Assembly: GCA_003049485.1 (NCBI GenBank)
Contig: PYST01000226.1
Span: forward strand, 1-63,265
Reading direction: 5' to 3'
Length of the DNA stretch: 63,265 nt
Source of the DNA: Ophioceras dolichostomum
Taxonomy: Eukaryota; Ascomycota; Sordariomycetes; Magnaporthales; Ophioceraceae
Shown: positions 20,683-31,076 of the stretch, piece after piece
Position numbering within the stretch: the first letter of the stretch is position 1
Layout of the letters: every line of letters begins with the position of its first letter
Made by a program: the position numbers and the translations under genes
The notes under the pieces: model-generated
Told to the model about the DNA's origin: nothing
The model's input: the letters and a program-made list of their open reading frames with translations, nothing else
Databases searched by the model: none

Positions 20683-22460
20683 TTCGACGTGTGTGCCAAC
20701 GGGTTCCACGCCGCGACCCGACCGCAGGCAACTTCGAAAGCTGGCGGAATCCCTAGAAGGGAGGAGGTGTGGGGTAGCTGTCGATAGCTGCTCTAGTCGA
20801 TGGTCAGGCAAGCCAAGCAGGTTCGCTGCTCACCAGACAGAGTTCGTCACAGAACCACGACGGGAATGACGAAAGGCTCCCTCGGGACGAACCGTCACCT
20901 TTCGTTTGACAAACAGTCAAATAGGGCGATCCCTCATCCTTTTATCTTTCCCCATAACTCCCACTCCTCTGCCACCTCTGCCCAGGGTTATCAAAACCGG
21001 GGCCGTCCCTGCCTTTTTTCGTGGAGACACGAAGCAACTCAGTGGTCGCTCAGGAGCTCTCTCAGTTCTCCGCCCACAAAGTTGGGCGGGGCAAAAATAC
21101 CCCGTTTCAACCTAGCGCCGATGGTGACATCTACCCCAGCGCTTGGCCCATAATCGCATTCTCCTCACCTTCCTCAGTGCTCCGAGTCCCTGGCTTCGGG
21201 GGGCACCCCTTTGCGGTCCACAGCACCTCCGCTCTCGGGATCACGCCTTCGTGGACGACAGCAAAAATCGACAAATATTGACACCACGTTTCTTGAGGAC
21301 AAGGAGTTCTCGGCTCGACATTGGCTGGAGTTTCTGGTGATGCTGTTTGTTTGTAGCTAGTCAGTCTCCCGGATAAGTCCAATATTCGACGACCACCCAA
21401 GCGCGGCGTCTTCTCGCGTCTGCCTCTGGGCTCTGGGCCTGCCTGACCCGCAGCTTCAGGGTACTGCCCTGGATCTATTTCCTCCTCTTGTACGCTTTGT
21501 GGTGTGATTCCCCTCGCGATCTAAAATTGGCTTTGTCTTGTTGAAGACCATGCATGGCTCATCCGATGGGCGAAGAGAAGTCAGAGAGGGGGGCGAAAGA
21601 AGCGCGAAGTGAAAAAGAGAAGCATCTCGAGAAGGAGAATTGGGAAAGCGAGGAAGGGGTGATGCGCGGACAAACTCGCCCTGCGCCCAAGGAATCTCGC
21701 GCATCATCGAACAAATATAACACGGAAAGAGGAAAAAAAAAAAAGGTCGCGACCCATCTCGCGCTCTGCGATGGAGAACAAGTGTTTGTCCAGCGAGGAG
21801 ACTGTCGACACTGGTCGCCTGTCAACAGGGGGAGTATCACTTCGTCTCAGGCATAGGCCAAGCAGGAACTCGCAACCTCATGCGTAGGTAAGCCAGTCGG
21901 CGCATGGCCAAATTTTCCTTTTGGAGGATCGACTAGTTGAAAGAGCTTCCACCACTATGCTATCTTTGTTTTTCGAGTTCAGATGACGCTCTAGAGGCGG
22001 GTCGAACCGTGACGCGATATTAACGGAATGGTAGTGGGTGATGGAATGAAGAGAGGAGTGTGCGATTGCCCGATCAGGAAATAAGCAGCAACCAATTCAG
22101 CGACGCTATTGGCCCGCCCCGACCAGGGATTCGGTTACTCAGCGTGGCTTTGATGCCTGTGCCTGATTACTCTGTCTGATGATCTGAGTCCATCCTGACG
22201 GCGAAGCAACGCGGCTGTTACTGTCTGATTGGACTAAGGGTTCGAGAATGAGGCTCATTGTAAACAGGAATCAAACAGGAATCAGGCTACAGAGAAAAGA
22301 TCGGGATGTATAAGTGCGAGGCAGGCTGCTCGCATGGGGATGGCTTTGAGCTGCGACCTCTTGATCCGACATCGTCAAGTATCAAACACGGCCTAGTCAA
22401 CATCCGCTTCATCAAAACAAAAGTCGTTTTCGTTCGCAAGGGGCAAAAGACAAGTTCACA
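20683..22460. other. Intergenic between permease and Ser-rich gene
   Basis: Shared upstream region of two divergently transcribed genes. No gene recognised. An A-rich run lies near 21733-21745. Confidence 0.5.
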
Positions 22461-23156
22461 ATGCACTATCCCACGATCTCCGCATTCCTCCTTGCCACCA
22501 CGGCTCCTGCCACCTCTAACGCAGCGACCACCGCGCCGAGGCGATCGAGTCGGGGACTCAGCCCTACCCAGAGCCGAAGAAACACAGCGAAGCGCTTCGC
22601 CGTCCTGCTCGACGACAGCACACTGGAAGCCCTTGCCGCCCTCGACGCCAAGGAATCTGGGTCTGAGGCTAGCTTCGTCTCTTCAGATACCACTGTCGAC
22701 TCCAGCGACCAGTGGTCCGACCACGACAGCGCCAGCAGCATCCCTACTGAAGAGGACATCGAGGAGCCGCGCACGCCTCTCTCTCAAACCAGCACCACCG
22801 ACTCGGCGCCGTCATCCCCTCCCCCTAGCTTCCATCCCCTCGGGAAGCGGAGCATCGGCGCCGGCAGCCTCGCATCATATCCACGGAACGGATCGCCATC
22901 CTACCAACCACTCGAATCCACCAACCCAGGCTTCGAGGCCAGCTGGCGGGACGGAGACGACCCCGACGAAGAGTTCTGCGGCCTCCTGCTTGCGGACAGC
23001 GGGGCGGAGGAGTCGTCCATCGGGATGAACTTCAACTTCTACCACGGGAAGGACGAGTCAAGCGGTGCGGGGAGGGAGCGGAAAGGAGTGTTGTTCTTGG
23101 GGAGGGGAACATGGGGAGATGGGGCGAGGAGGAGATTGTTTCGGTCTCGGAGGTGA
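22461..23156 (+). CDS. Hypothetical Ser/Thr-rich protein
   Basis: Single-exon frame of 231 residues, ATG at 22461 in a favourable context (CACAATG). The N-terminus (MHYPTISAFLLATTAPATSN) is a weak signal-peptide candidate, followed by a basic segment (RRSSRGLSPTQSRRNTAKR). Then comes FAVLLDDSTLEALAALDAKE, acidic Ser-rich and Pro-rich disorder, and near the end the acidic patch DDPDEEFCGLLLADSGAEES. No known domain. The bias towards Ser, Asp and Glu with conserved-looking short motifs suggests a real, mostly disordered protein. The C-terminal 30 residues are Arg/Gly-rich and could belong to untranslated sequence if a 3' intron was missed. Confidence 0.5.
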   Translation: MHYPTISAFLLATTAPATSNAATTAPRRSSRGLSPTQSRRNTAKRFAVLLDDSTLEALAALDAKESGSEASFVSSDTTVDSSDQWSDHDSASSIPTEEDIEEPRTPLSQTSTTDSAPSSPPPSFHPLGKRSIGAGSLASYPRNGSPSYQPLESTNPGFEASWRDGDDPDEEFCGLLLADSGAEESSIGMNFNFYHGKDESSGAGRERKGVLFLGRGTWGDGARRRLFRSRR

Positions 23157-23946
23157 ACTTGACGAAATTTTTGATTCTGTAGAACACGAAATGAAGGAGT
23201 TGGGGATCGGGATGTCGTTTGGATTCTCGTTTTTGGTATGGCCAAGGCGTTATGAACGGCGGAAAAGCATCAATGTCCTTATTTTGCCCTCACCGTGGCC
23301 TCACCTCTGATCATCTGCGTGTAAGGTGTGCCCTTCCATCTCACTTCTGGTCCAGCGGCTCGGCTACGGACAGCGGCAAATGGCCCTTGCTGGTATTTTC
23401 GTCTAGCGTGGATTTCTGAATCCAATGCTCTGAGGTTCCTGTAACTGGCTTTCACTCCTGATGATGGCATTTGTCTTGCCTGTCCGCTGTTTCACGCCTG
23501 GGTCGTCTTCATTGCCTATTAGCAGGCGTGAGGGGGAATAGGTAACGTTGAGAAACGCGGGCTATGATCGGGCGTCGAGTACTAGTAAAGCTGCGCAAGA
23601 AACCTCTGTAATCCCATTCTTACACCAACAATGAACATAAGGGCGATCACACGTCGAGTGCGCCAAAGGTACAGAGAAGAAAATACACGAAAAGGTAGTA
23701 CTCCCAGGTTGCTCTCCTGAAATCTTCCTAGCCAAATCAACGATCTGCCCGTCTCCAATATTGGTTCCAACTGCCATCCTGAATTCGCCTCCAGTTTACA
23801 AGCACCAGGTGTCAATCAACTTCCCAACTAGTTGCATTCCGTCACTGATGTGCTCGACTATTTCCTTCCCCGACCCGCCGTCTCGCTTATGCTCCGCCTC
23901 TTCTGCCGCCCCGTCCCCCGTCCGTAGTGACCCCAGTGCGTGGGAC
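23157..23946. other. Convergent intergenic region
   Basis: Lies between two gene 3' ends. Nothing else recognised. Confidence 0.5.
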
Positions 23947-25530
23947 TTAGAGGCCCAGTTCGATCGCAATCGTTTTAAGATCTCCGATGCTGATGGCCGC
24001 AAACGTCTGGCTCATGCGATCCCTGAGCGTCCGCCTGATGTCCTCTGGCGCTGGGGTATCAAACGGCTTCGTCACTCCACAGGAACTGCACTTCCAAGCC
24101 TTCCCAGCAAAGCCTTCAAGCCGTGCGACCAGAAAGAGATACTTGATGCGCACGAGGTGCCGATCTTGAGTAACCTCCCGGAATAGTGATATCGGGCTTA
24201 TTTTGTCGCTCTTGGCCGTCTCGCAGCCGAATAGGGTAACGCATCGGGTCTGAAACCTGCTCCTCGGCCAAGGTCGAAGGTGCTCTCGGTTGGAGTAGTC
24301 CAGCGAATACTGCGGATTTGACGACAACCAGATGCCCCCGGTAATGCCCTGAAGACCATGCGAGGCCATGTTTCTCAGGCCTTCGGAAACGATGCTGAAT
24401 GCATTCCTTGCTTTAGTGCCGTGGAAGCGAGCCTCGCCCCATCTCTCGCCCTCGCCGAGGGCGCGGCGCAGGAACAAGGTCGCGTCTAGGCCATAGTCGA
24501 GCAGGACGAATCTGACAAAGAATTGAGGCAACCCCCAGTGAGCCTTCTGATTCTCGCAGCACGTCGCGTGGGGCCAAATGGCATCCGGGATGGCGAAGTG
24601 CCGGGTCGGCACCCTGGAAGGCACCAGACAGCCTTTGAACTGGTCCGCAAGCCACGACAGCAGCTCTCGGAGATCGCTGAGCTGGTCGCTGCTGGTGGCG
24701 GCAAGGCTATGCTCCAGATCTGCGAGGACCGTCCAGTCATTGAACGAAGGGACTTGGGAGAGGACCTTGATGATGTCGCCTCGAGAGAGAGGGCAGACCG
24801 GAAGAAGTGGCCGGGACCCCGCCATGTCGTTGCCCTCCGCGCAGGCCGAATGCACACAGCAGAGGAGAACATCCAGCACTTCGGGATAAGCCAAGAATGG
24901 AGAAAGTCGTACCACGAGCGGTGCCCGTTCAAAGATTTTGGAGCACTGTCCCCGGCAGGTGGTCGGTCGGTACAGCAGCACCTTATGCGTCGCGCGACAG
25001 ACTAGGCATTCCGCCGCAGGAGCGGCTGTCAGGCGGGCCACCACCTTCTCTCGAACCACATCCAGCGACTGCTTACCGGTCCAGGCTGCCCGAACCAGCC
25101 TTGTGAGCGCGTAGGTCAGGAGATTGGCGTTCTGGCCGCAGAAGCGATAGCCGGTGGGGATCTGCTCGTCAACGGGCAGGAGGACGTGGCTAGGCTCATG
25201 CTCGCGGATGTGAGATGCGTCCGTGAGGTGCACGCAGAAGGAAACCTTGGGTGTGTCGACGAACTCGAATTCTGCCTGCACTCGGATCCAGACGTGTGTC
25301 GGCGCACCGCCGACGCCCCAGAGCCGAAGACGGAACGTGTCGAGCCCGACGATCTCATTGAGTGGGATCTTGATCTCCATCGTGTTGGTGAGCAATGTAT
25401 TCCCGCTCGACGAAGCACGCGAGACAGTCTCAATCTCCCAGGTCGTTGATGCGCTCGCGGTTGCCGTAGCCGACCGCTTGGGAGGCTTGTCGACCACCCC
25501 CGTCGTCGACTGATCTTTTCGCTTCGCCAT
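23947..25530 (-). CDS. PARP-like ADP-ribosyltransferase domain protein
   Basis: Single exon, 527 residues from the ATG at 25530 (GCCATGG context; upstream in-frame codons lack an ATG). The N-terminal half has beta-rich sequence (VSFCVHLTDASHIREHEPSH) and a Cys pair region (AECLVCRATHKVLLYRPTTCRGQC) that resembles the pre-catalytic part of PARP6/8/16-type proteins. The catalytic region shows RFHGTKARNAFSIVSEGLRN (His at about 370, NAD-binding H of the triad), GGIWLSSNPQYSLDYS (the position normally Tyr in GIY is Trp at about 401), and LFREVTQDRHLVRIKYLFLV, where Glu 452 lines up with the catalytic Glu before the KYL strand. A CSSCGVTKPF element near the C-terminus could bind zinc. Expected role: mono-ADP-ribosylation or an inactive relative. 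Confidence 0.75.
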   Translation of the reverse strand: MAKRKDQSTTGVVDKPPKRSATATASASTTWEIETVSRASSSGNTLLTNTMEIKIPLNEIVGLDTFRLRLWGVGGAPTHVWIRVQAEFEFVDTPKVSFCVHLTDASHIREHEPSHVLLPVDEQIPTGYRFCGQNANLLTYALTRLVRAAWTGKQSLDVVREKVVARLTAAPAAECLVCRATHKVLLYRPTTCRGQCSKIFERAPLVVRLSPFLAYPEVLDVLLCCVHSACAEGNDMAGSRPLLPVCPLSRGDIIKVLSQVPSFNDWTVLADLEHSLAATSSDQLSDLRELLSWLADQFKGCLVPSRVPTRHFAIPDAIWPHATCCENQKAHWGLPQFFVRFVLLDYGLDATLFLRRALGEGERWGEARFHGTKARNAFSIVSEGLRNMASHGLQGITGGIWLSSNPQYSLDYSNREHLRPWPRSRFQTRCVTLFGCETAKSDKISPISLFREVTQDRHLVRIKYLFLVARLEGFAGKAWKCSSCGVTKPFDTPAPEDIRRTLRDRMSQTFAAISIGDLKTIAIELGL

Positions 25531-26927
25531 GGCTCCTGTCAGGCTTGTCGGTCGCGGCTGTGGCACGACAACAGGACGCTGAAGCAGAGTGCCGATCAGG
25601 ATCGCAGTCTCGACGACCAGGCGTCAGGAGCCTCGGGGTTGAACTTGGGAGAGCAGTAACAATGTTGGGTAGTAAGTAGTAGGTTAGAGGCTGAAAGCGC
25701 GATGAAATTCTGAGATTGGTGCGGACGAGAGTCGGTCGGTGCATTTAAGGTGAGCGGAAGGAGCGATTCACCTTGCCTTTGTTTTTCAGAAGGCTCGATT
25801 GCACACAGCGTTACATTGAGGTCGTAGGTCTCCTGGTAGTCACATCGGCTCGCTCTCTCGGTGAATGGTGCATCTTTGCGAATCCTACAGGAGGGATATA
25901 ATTGTTCACACAAGATACTCAACTCTTTTGCAAATCTCAAGTCACGAAGTCTGGAGGAAATATTGAGATGAGACGTTTAGATGAGGGCTGTGTATCGCAC
26001 AGCTTCTCACTTTGACTGACCTCACAATTGAGAGCGGCTGCGTTGAAGTCTTACTTTCATACCAGTTGAGTGCGGAAGTACTAGTAGTATAAATATTGCA
26101 TGACATTCGCAGGACTCATGACCACGATGAGGATAACATGAGATGTTCGTGATCACAGTATCCGTGTAACTCGGGTAGCAGACGGTATGATACTGAGCTT
26201 TGGCGTCTTCATCCCGAGACTCAAAAAAGCATTCAGTGTCCGATGAGTTCACTTGGCATGGCCTGTGAGCAGCCTTGCTTCTATTTATTTTCACGTACTA
26301 TCTAGAGGGTATGTGAGCCGAGAAGATCCAGAGGTGATGCCACATCCTAAAGGTGCTGAGGCGCAAGCGACCTCAACACTACTAGTATTATACGCCAGTC
26401 ACAAATCGGAACACTGATGTTCACATCCTCATATTTGCCGGTCGGGTCGTTCGTCCCTGGAATCTCTCGTTTCTGCCCGGCCGAGACGTTCCCACTTTTG
26501 ACGCTTCCGTCCCTCGCCAGATCGGAACACACAGGCCAAGCCGGTTGAATTTCTTACTGAGAAGAAACGGAAACGGAGGGCCATCTCCAAATTTTTAATC
26601 TCGGCCAGATTACGCCTCCTCGCGCCGACAAAGCAACCAAGCTACCTAAGGTACCTAATTGATGAGAAGCAAACGCAATGGCTCTTTCTTTTACTTTTCC
26701 CCTGCCTTGGCCGAAGCTTTCCCCGACGAACCGTTAGAAGGGCCAAGAATGGAGAGTGACATGATCACGGCTTTAAATAGACCCGCGCTCGCTGTCTCCT
26801 CACCCTTGACAACGAGATATTTTGAATGGTTTCTCGGTCCTTCGTCTCTATTTGATCTGAGGCCGTCTGTGTCCCCAAGTAGTAGATCTCATTTCATTCT
26901 AGAAAGGGTCGAATCGTTAAAAACAAA
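25531..26927. other. Divergent promoter region
   Basis: Upstream region of the PARP-like gene (minus) and of the PEBP-like gene (plus). No gene recognised. Confidence 0.5.
26772..26779 (+). promoter_or_regulatory. TATA-like box of the PEBP-like gene
   Basis: TTTAAATA about 150 nt before the ATG at 26928, with a short leader expected in between. Position and sequence are compatible with a core promoter; no experimental support. Confidence 0.3.
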
Positions 26928-27824
26928 ATGTGGTCTCCCTCCACTCTCCTGTCCCTCGCCCTCCTAGGCGGTCTGGCAACCGCGCAGACGCCCGCCCGAT
27001 TCTCGCCCGGAGTCACGGAGCACCTGTACACCGTGTACGGAACCAAGGAGTTGTCGCCTCCCGGGACGCTCATGACGAAAGCGGGTATGCTCAGCACTTG
27101 CCACTCCGTAAACGACCTAAGGCGCGGCGGGAGCTCTTAGTCTTGGGCAACAGACGACGAGAGGTGAAAGGGCTAGCTAGCATTTACTAATCGCCGAATA
27201 TTTTCAGAAACGGCCCGCATGCCGGTATTCGGTGTCAACGCGACGTTGACGGGCACGTACTTATGGGTCATGATTGGTGAGCGAACTCCACTCCTTCTCT
27301 CCCTGGAATTAGCTTCTCCGTTGTGAGCAATTGTCTTTAGGTGATAACGAGATCCGCAGTCAGTCATGTTCCAGTACTAACACAAACAACCATTTCCCCA
27401 GATCTCGATGTGTAAGTCCACTCCAGGTCGGCCGACTAAGGCCAAGCCCCTGCGCTACGCTAACATAGTCCCCCTCTCCTCCCGGGGAAACAGCCAATCC
27501 GGCGGAACGCGCCAGCAGCTCCTCCACGGCATGATCCGCGACGTCAAGCCGACCGGCCAGAAGCACGCCAGCGGCTTCAACATCCTCAGCTCGACCGCGG
27601 CGGGGCCCTCCAGCTACTTCGGCCCCTCCCCTCCCGCCGAGCGCCCCCCCTACCCGCACAGCTACGTGTTCCTGCTGTACGAGCAGCCGGCCAACTTCGC
27701 CGTGCCGTCGAGCATGCAGCAGACCGTGTCCTCGAGGTTCAACTTCAACATGGCCAACTTCGCCAAGGCCGCGGGGCTCACGGTGCCGCTCGCGGGGACC
27801 TATATGAATGTTACGGGGTCGTAG
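26928..27824 (+). CDS. Secreted phosphatidylethanolamine-binding (PEBP/YbhB-like) protein, four exons
   Basis: Predicted 188 residues. Exons 26928-27084, 27208-27276, a 10-nt exon 27402-27411, and 27494-27824; all donors and acceptors are GT-AG, and intron 1 has a perfect TACTAAT branch point. The signal peptide is MWSPSTLLSLALLGGLATAQ. The joined sequence reads LWVMIDLDVQSGGTRQQLLHGM, matching the PEBP core DPD-like strand and the R-x-x-LH segment, and later YPHSYVFLLYEQPANF, the PHRY-VFLLY/QP motif of the family. The protein ends with NFAKAAGLTVPLAGTYMNV. Secreted PEBP-like proteins are common in ascomycetes; ligand and role are unknown. The micro-exon encodes part of the DLDV turn and makes automated mis-annotation likely. 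Confidence 0.88.
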
Positions 27825-28852
27825 ATACGGCAAGGCAGGGTACCTTAGCCATTGGGGGATTGAGCGTGGTTTCGAGTCTTTGATGAGATCAAGAAGGACT
27901 GTGGTTTAGCTGATGAGAATAGGCTAGGACGGGGGATAGCGCTGAGGGCTGATGTTGATGAGCCGGAGGTAGATTGGAGAAGAAAGGTTGGTTGTATATA
28001 AGGGATGGATGTGCCAGCTGCAGTATATACACGACCGGGTGTTTGTTATACGTGGCTCTGCACTGCCGGCATTTTTCGTGCTTACTATCGTGACATATCG
28101 TGGTGGACACAAACTCCCGAGATGGTGGTGCGATGGTACGATGGTACGAAGGTAGGATGGTCCCTGCGGTTCGAGTACGCTCGCAACGTGGACGGGATGA
28201 GTCGGTGGGAACTCAAAAGGCTTACTCACTGCCCTTGCTCTGGAGAATGCGGGGGTTCGGCAAGGCCTTTTTGTCTTGAATGGGCTGGCCCGACCCGACT
28301 GCTTGGTGGCGGGCGAGTAAGTTTTCCGGGGTGCCCGACTTAGTTCGGTCTGCGCGATACTTCGTGGGTCAGTGGCGTCCACAGATGGAAGTGCAGAGTA
28401 GGTATGTTTCGGCAGTGGCTTGATTGCCTCAACGTACATAGGTCCCTACCTAGGTAGGCAGTCATGTGTAGTAGTCGCGTTAAGGTAGCATGCATGCACC
28501 TTGTTGGTTCAGGCCAACGACTACAAGGGCTTTTTGCGGCTCAGGGCTGATCGATCCGATTCGTCATAGCCAGGTCTAGACCTCCGTACTAGACGCAACA
28601 AGGGGTTCATCTGTCACCCCCTATTGCGAAGATGTTTCCTCCTTTTCCTCCATTCATCTCATGTACGCTGCAAAGCATAATCTGTAACAAGAAACTCCTT
28701 TTCTCACTTTTTGCTGCATCAGTAGCTATGCAAGCTGCTGATTTTGCATGGATGTAGATCTGACGTCTCTCTGTCGCTGTTGATTCCTCCCCGGGGCCAA
28801 TCTCGGACTACTGCCAGTGCGACAGGGAAACCAGGGGTGGACATGGTGGGAA
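27825..28852. other. Intergenic
   Basis: No gene recognised. It contains short direct repeats such as GGTACGATGGTACGA near 28133-28147 and CCTAGGTAGG near 28447. Confidence 0.5.
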
Positions 28853-30600
28853 ATGCCGCCGCAGCAGCAGCAGCAGCCGCATGATCGACACGACGAGCAG
28901 GTGTCGATGGACCCTGCCGCTTCTCAGCAGCACCAGCAGCAGAACTTCCCAGGCGTGGACGGTTTCGATCCCGTCGACATCCAGCCATGGATGACCGTCG
29001 TGGCCGTCTGCACGACGCTCCTGTCTCTGACTGCCGTCGGTCTGCGGATTCTCAGCCGACGCATCAAGAAGGTAAAGCTGTGGTGGGACGATTATGTCAT
29101 TATATTGGCGATGGTAAGCGCCCCCTGTCTCCTTTTGGTCTTGTTCATCTACAGACGATGCCGTCATTGCTGACCCCCTGATCCCAATAGTGCTGGAACC
29201 TCGTCGTCATCGGCTTCGTCTTCGGCCTCGAATCGCAAGGCATGGGCCTCCACATCAACGCCGTCCCGGGCGAGCGCATCGTGCGTATGCTGCAGCTCCT
29301 CGTCGCGACGCAGGTCCTGTACGTGTTCAACCTGATGTGGATCAAGGTCAGCCTGCTGCTGATGTACTACCGCATCTTCCACGTCCCCTACTTCAAGCGC
29401 GCCGCCTGGGTTGTGGGCGGGTTCGTCGTCGCCTGGGCCGTCTGCATCTCTTTCGCGTTTGTTTTCGTCTGCGAGCCCGTCCAGAAGCTGTGGTACCCGG
29501 AGCTGCCCGGACGCTGCGTCAACCAGTTCGCCACCTGGATCGCCAACGCCGTGTCGTCGATCATCTCGGACATCGTCATCCTCTGCCTGCCGATCCCGAA
29601 TGTCTGGCGGCTTAATCTGAAGACCGGCGAGAAGATTGCGCTGACATTCACCTTTGGGCTTGGATGCTTGTGAGTGTCGCCCTCTATCATCAATCATCAG
29701 TACTTACGTTTTCGACCGTAGACTGCTGGCTAACGCAGGTTCCCGTTGACCTACCCTACCAGTGTCCTCCTCGCCTCAGCCTACCGCATCCACGTCCTCC
29801 TAACTTACACCCCCTCGGACCCGGCCTACAGCCTCGCACCCACAGTAGGCTGGACAGTCATCGAGATGACCACGGCCATCGTCTGCGCTTGCCTGCCGAC
29901 GCTCCGGCCCGTACTGCAGCGCATGGCGCGCACCGTTGGCATCAAGGGGAGTCTGGGCGGCTTCTTCAGCAACAGGGTAAGCCGATGCTCGGCTTACTTC
30001 CACAACAGTTCCCAGAGATGGCCACGGAAGATGCGCGATTCGCGGATCAGCCTCATCAGCAGCAAATCATCACGCTCCTCCTGGCCGTGCCCAGCAGCGA
30101 CGACAGCGGAGGGGACGGGGACGGCGGTAGCACTACCGAGCACGACAGCCCCGCTGACCAGGTCCGGAGCCCCAACGCTTGATATGACGATGATGTCGTT
30201 CGGTGGTAGTAGTCGCCTAAGTTCGGGATACTTCAGCAACACGGGCTTGTCACGGACGCCTTCGCGCTTGAGCGACATCTCTTCCGACTCGTTCGACATG
30301 CGGGTGGGGGATTGCGGGGATATCGAAAGCCTCGTGCCGCGGCTCGAGGAGGCTAGACTCAAGGGGGACCCTTCTATTAGTGGTTATGGCAGTAGTGGTG
30401 GTGTTGCCAGCAGCAGTACTAGTAGGGGGCGAGCTTTTCTGCATTCTTCTGTACTCAGTCCCATCAACACAACAAGCCCTTCTTCAGCTGCGCTGTTGAG
30501 GGATGATGCCGAGAGCATGATCGACATCCCGCTTGAAGATGTCGGCGGCGCTGATGGGGACGGGTATTGTCTGTCGCCGCCACCGAGACCGCGGCAGTGA
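28853..30600 (+). CDS. Rhodopsin-domain (PTH11-like) integral membrane protein, three exons
   Basis: Predicted 533 residues; exons 28853-29113, 29191-29669, 29739-30600. A Gln/His-rich N-terminus is followed by seven hydrophobic helices. Family marks are LRILSRRIKKVKLWWDDYVI after helix 1-2, MGLHINAVPGERIVRMLQLL, VLYVFNLMWIKVSLLLMYYR, RCVNQFATWIANAVSSIISD, ILCLPIPNVWRLNL, and the final helix near PTVGWTVIEMTTAIVCACLP-TLRP. This is the fungal rhodopsin domain of PTH11-like receptor proteins, located in the plasma membrane. The long Ser/Thr-rich cytosolic tail (about 200 residues) is coding in the same frame; a GTAAGC at about 29977 inside it is ignored because the following acceptor would give a 30-nt intron. 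Ligand unknown. Confidence 0.88.
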
Positions 30601-31076
30601 AGAGGAGGTGTGTTTCACGGGGAACGAGTGATACGAGATAGCGTACCTAGCGAGTTTGTTGAAACCTTCTCAAAGTTTTCAAAATTAATTTCTATTATTG
30701 AGCTGAGTGTTTTCCCCTTTTTTTGGTTTTTCTTGCGCTCAAAGGGGTTTGGTAATCAACCCCTTTTTGTTGAGAAAAGGGGCGGTAACAGTAGGCAAAC
30801 AAGTCTATAATGCTATGATACAATGCACCGATCGCTACCCGATACACCACCTGCGCTAACTCTTACTTACGCTCAGTTTCCTCCATATCTAATACATGGG
30901 GGAAGAGGGAAAACCTCTGTCGTAGTAGTAGTAACCAGTCTTGAGTATTCCTGCCGAGGACGGGACACAGCTTCGTAGCACATTCGCCTTTCTCCAAGCA
31001 CTGACTCGATCGGGGTGATGCGAGGTCCTGCCTGCTTCCTGGAGCAGCTTAACCGGTGGAACGAATACTACCATGG
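30601..31076. other. Convergent intergenic region
   Basis: Between the 3' ends of the receptor gene and the acidic repeat gene; T-rich stretch near 30715-30735. Nothing else seen. Confidence 0.5.

Noticed and set aside
29977..30008. Fourth intron in the rhodopsin-domain gene
   Set aside because: GTAAGC is followed by an acceptor after about 30 nt, too short for a fungal intron, and the frame stays open without splicing.
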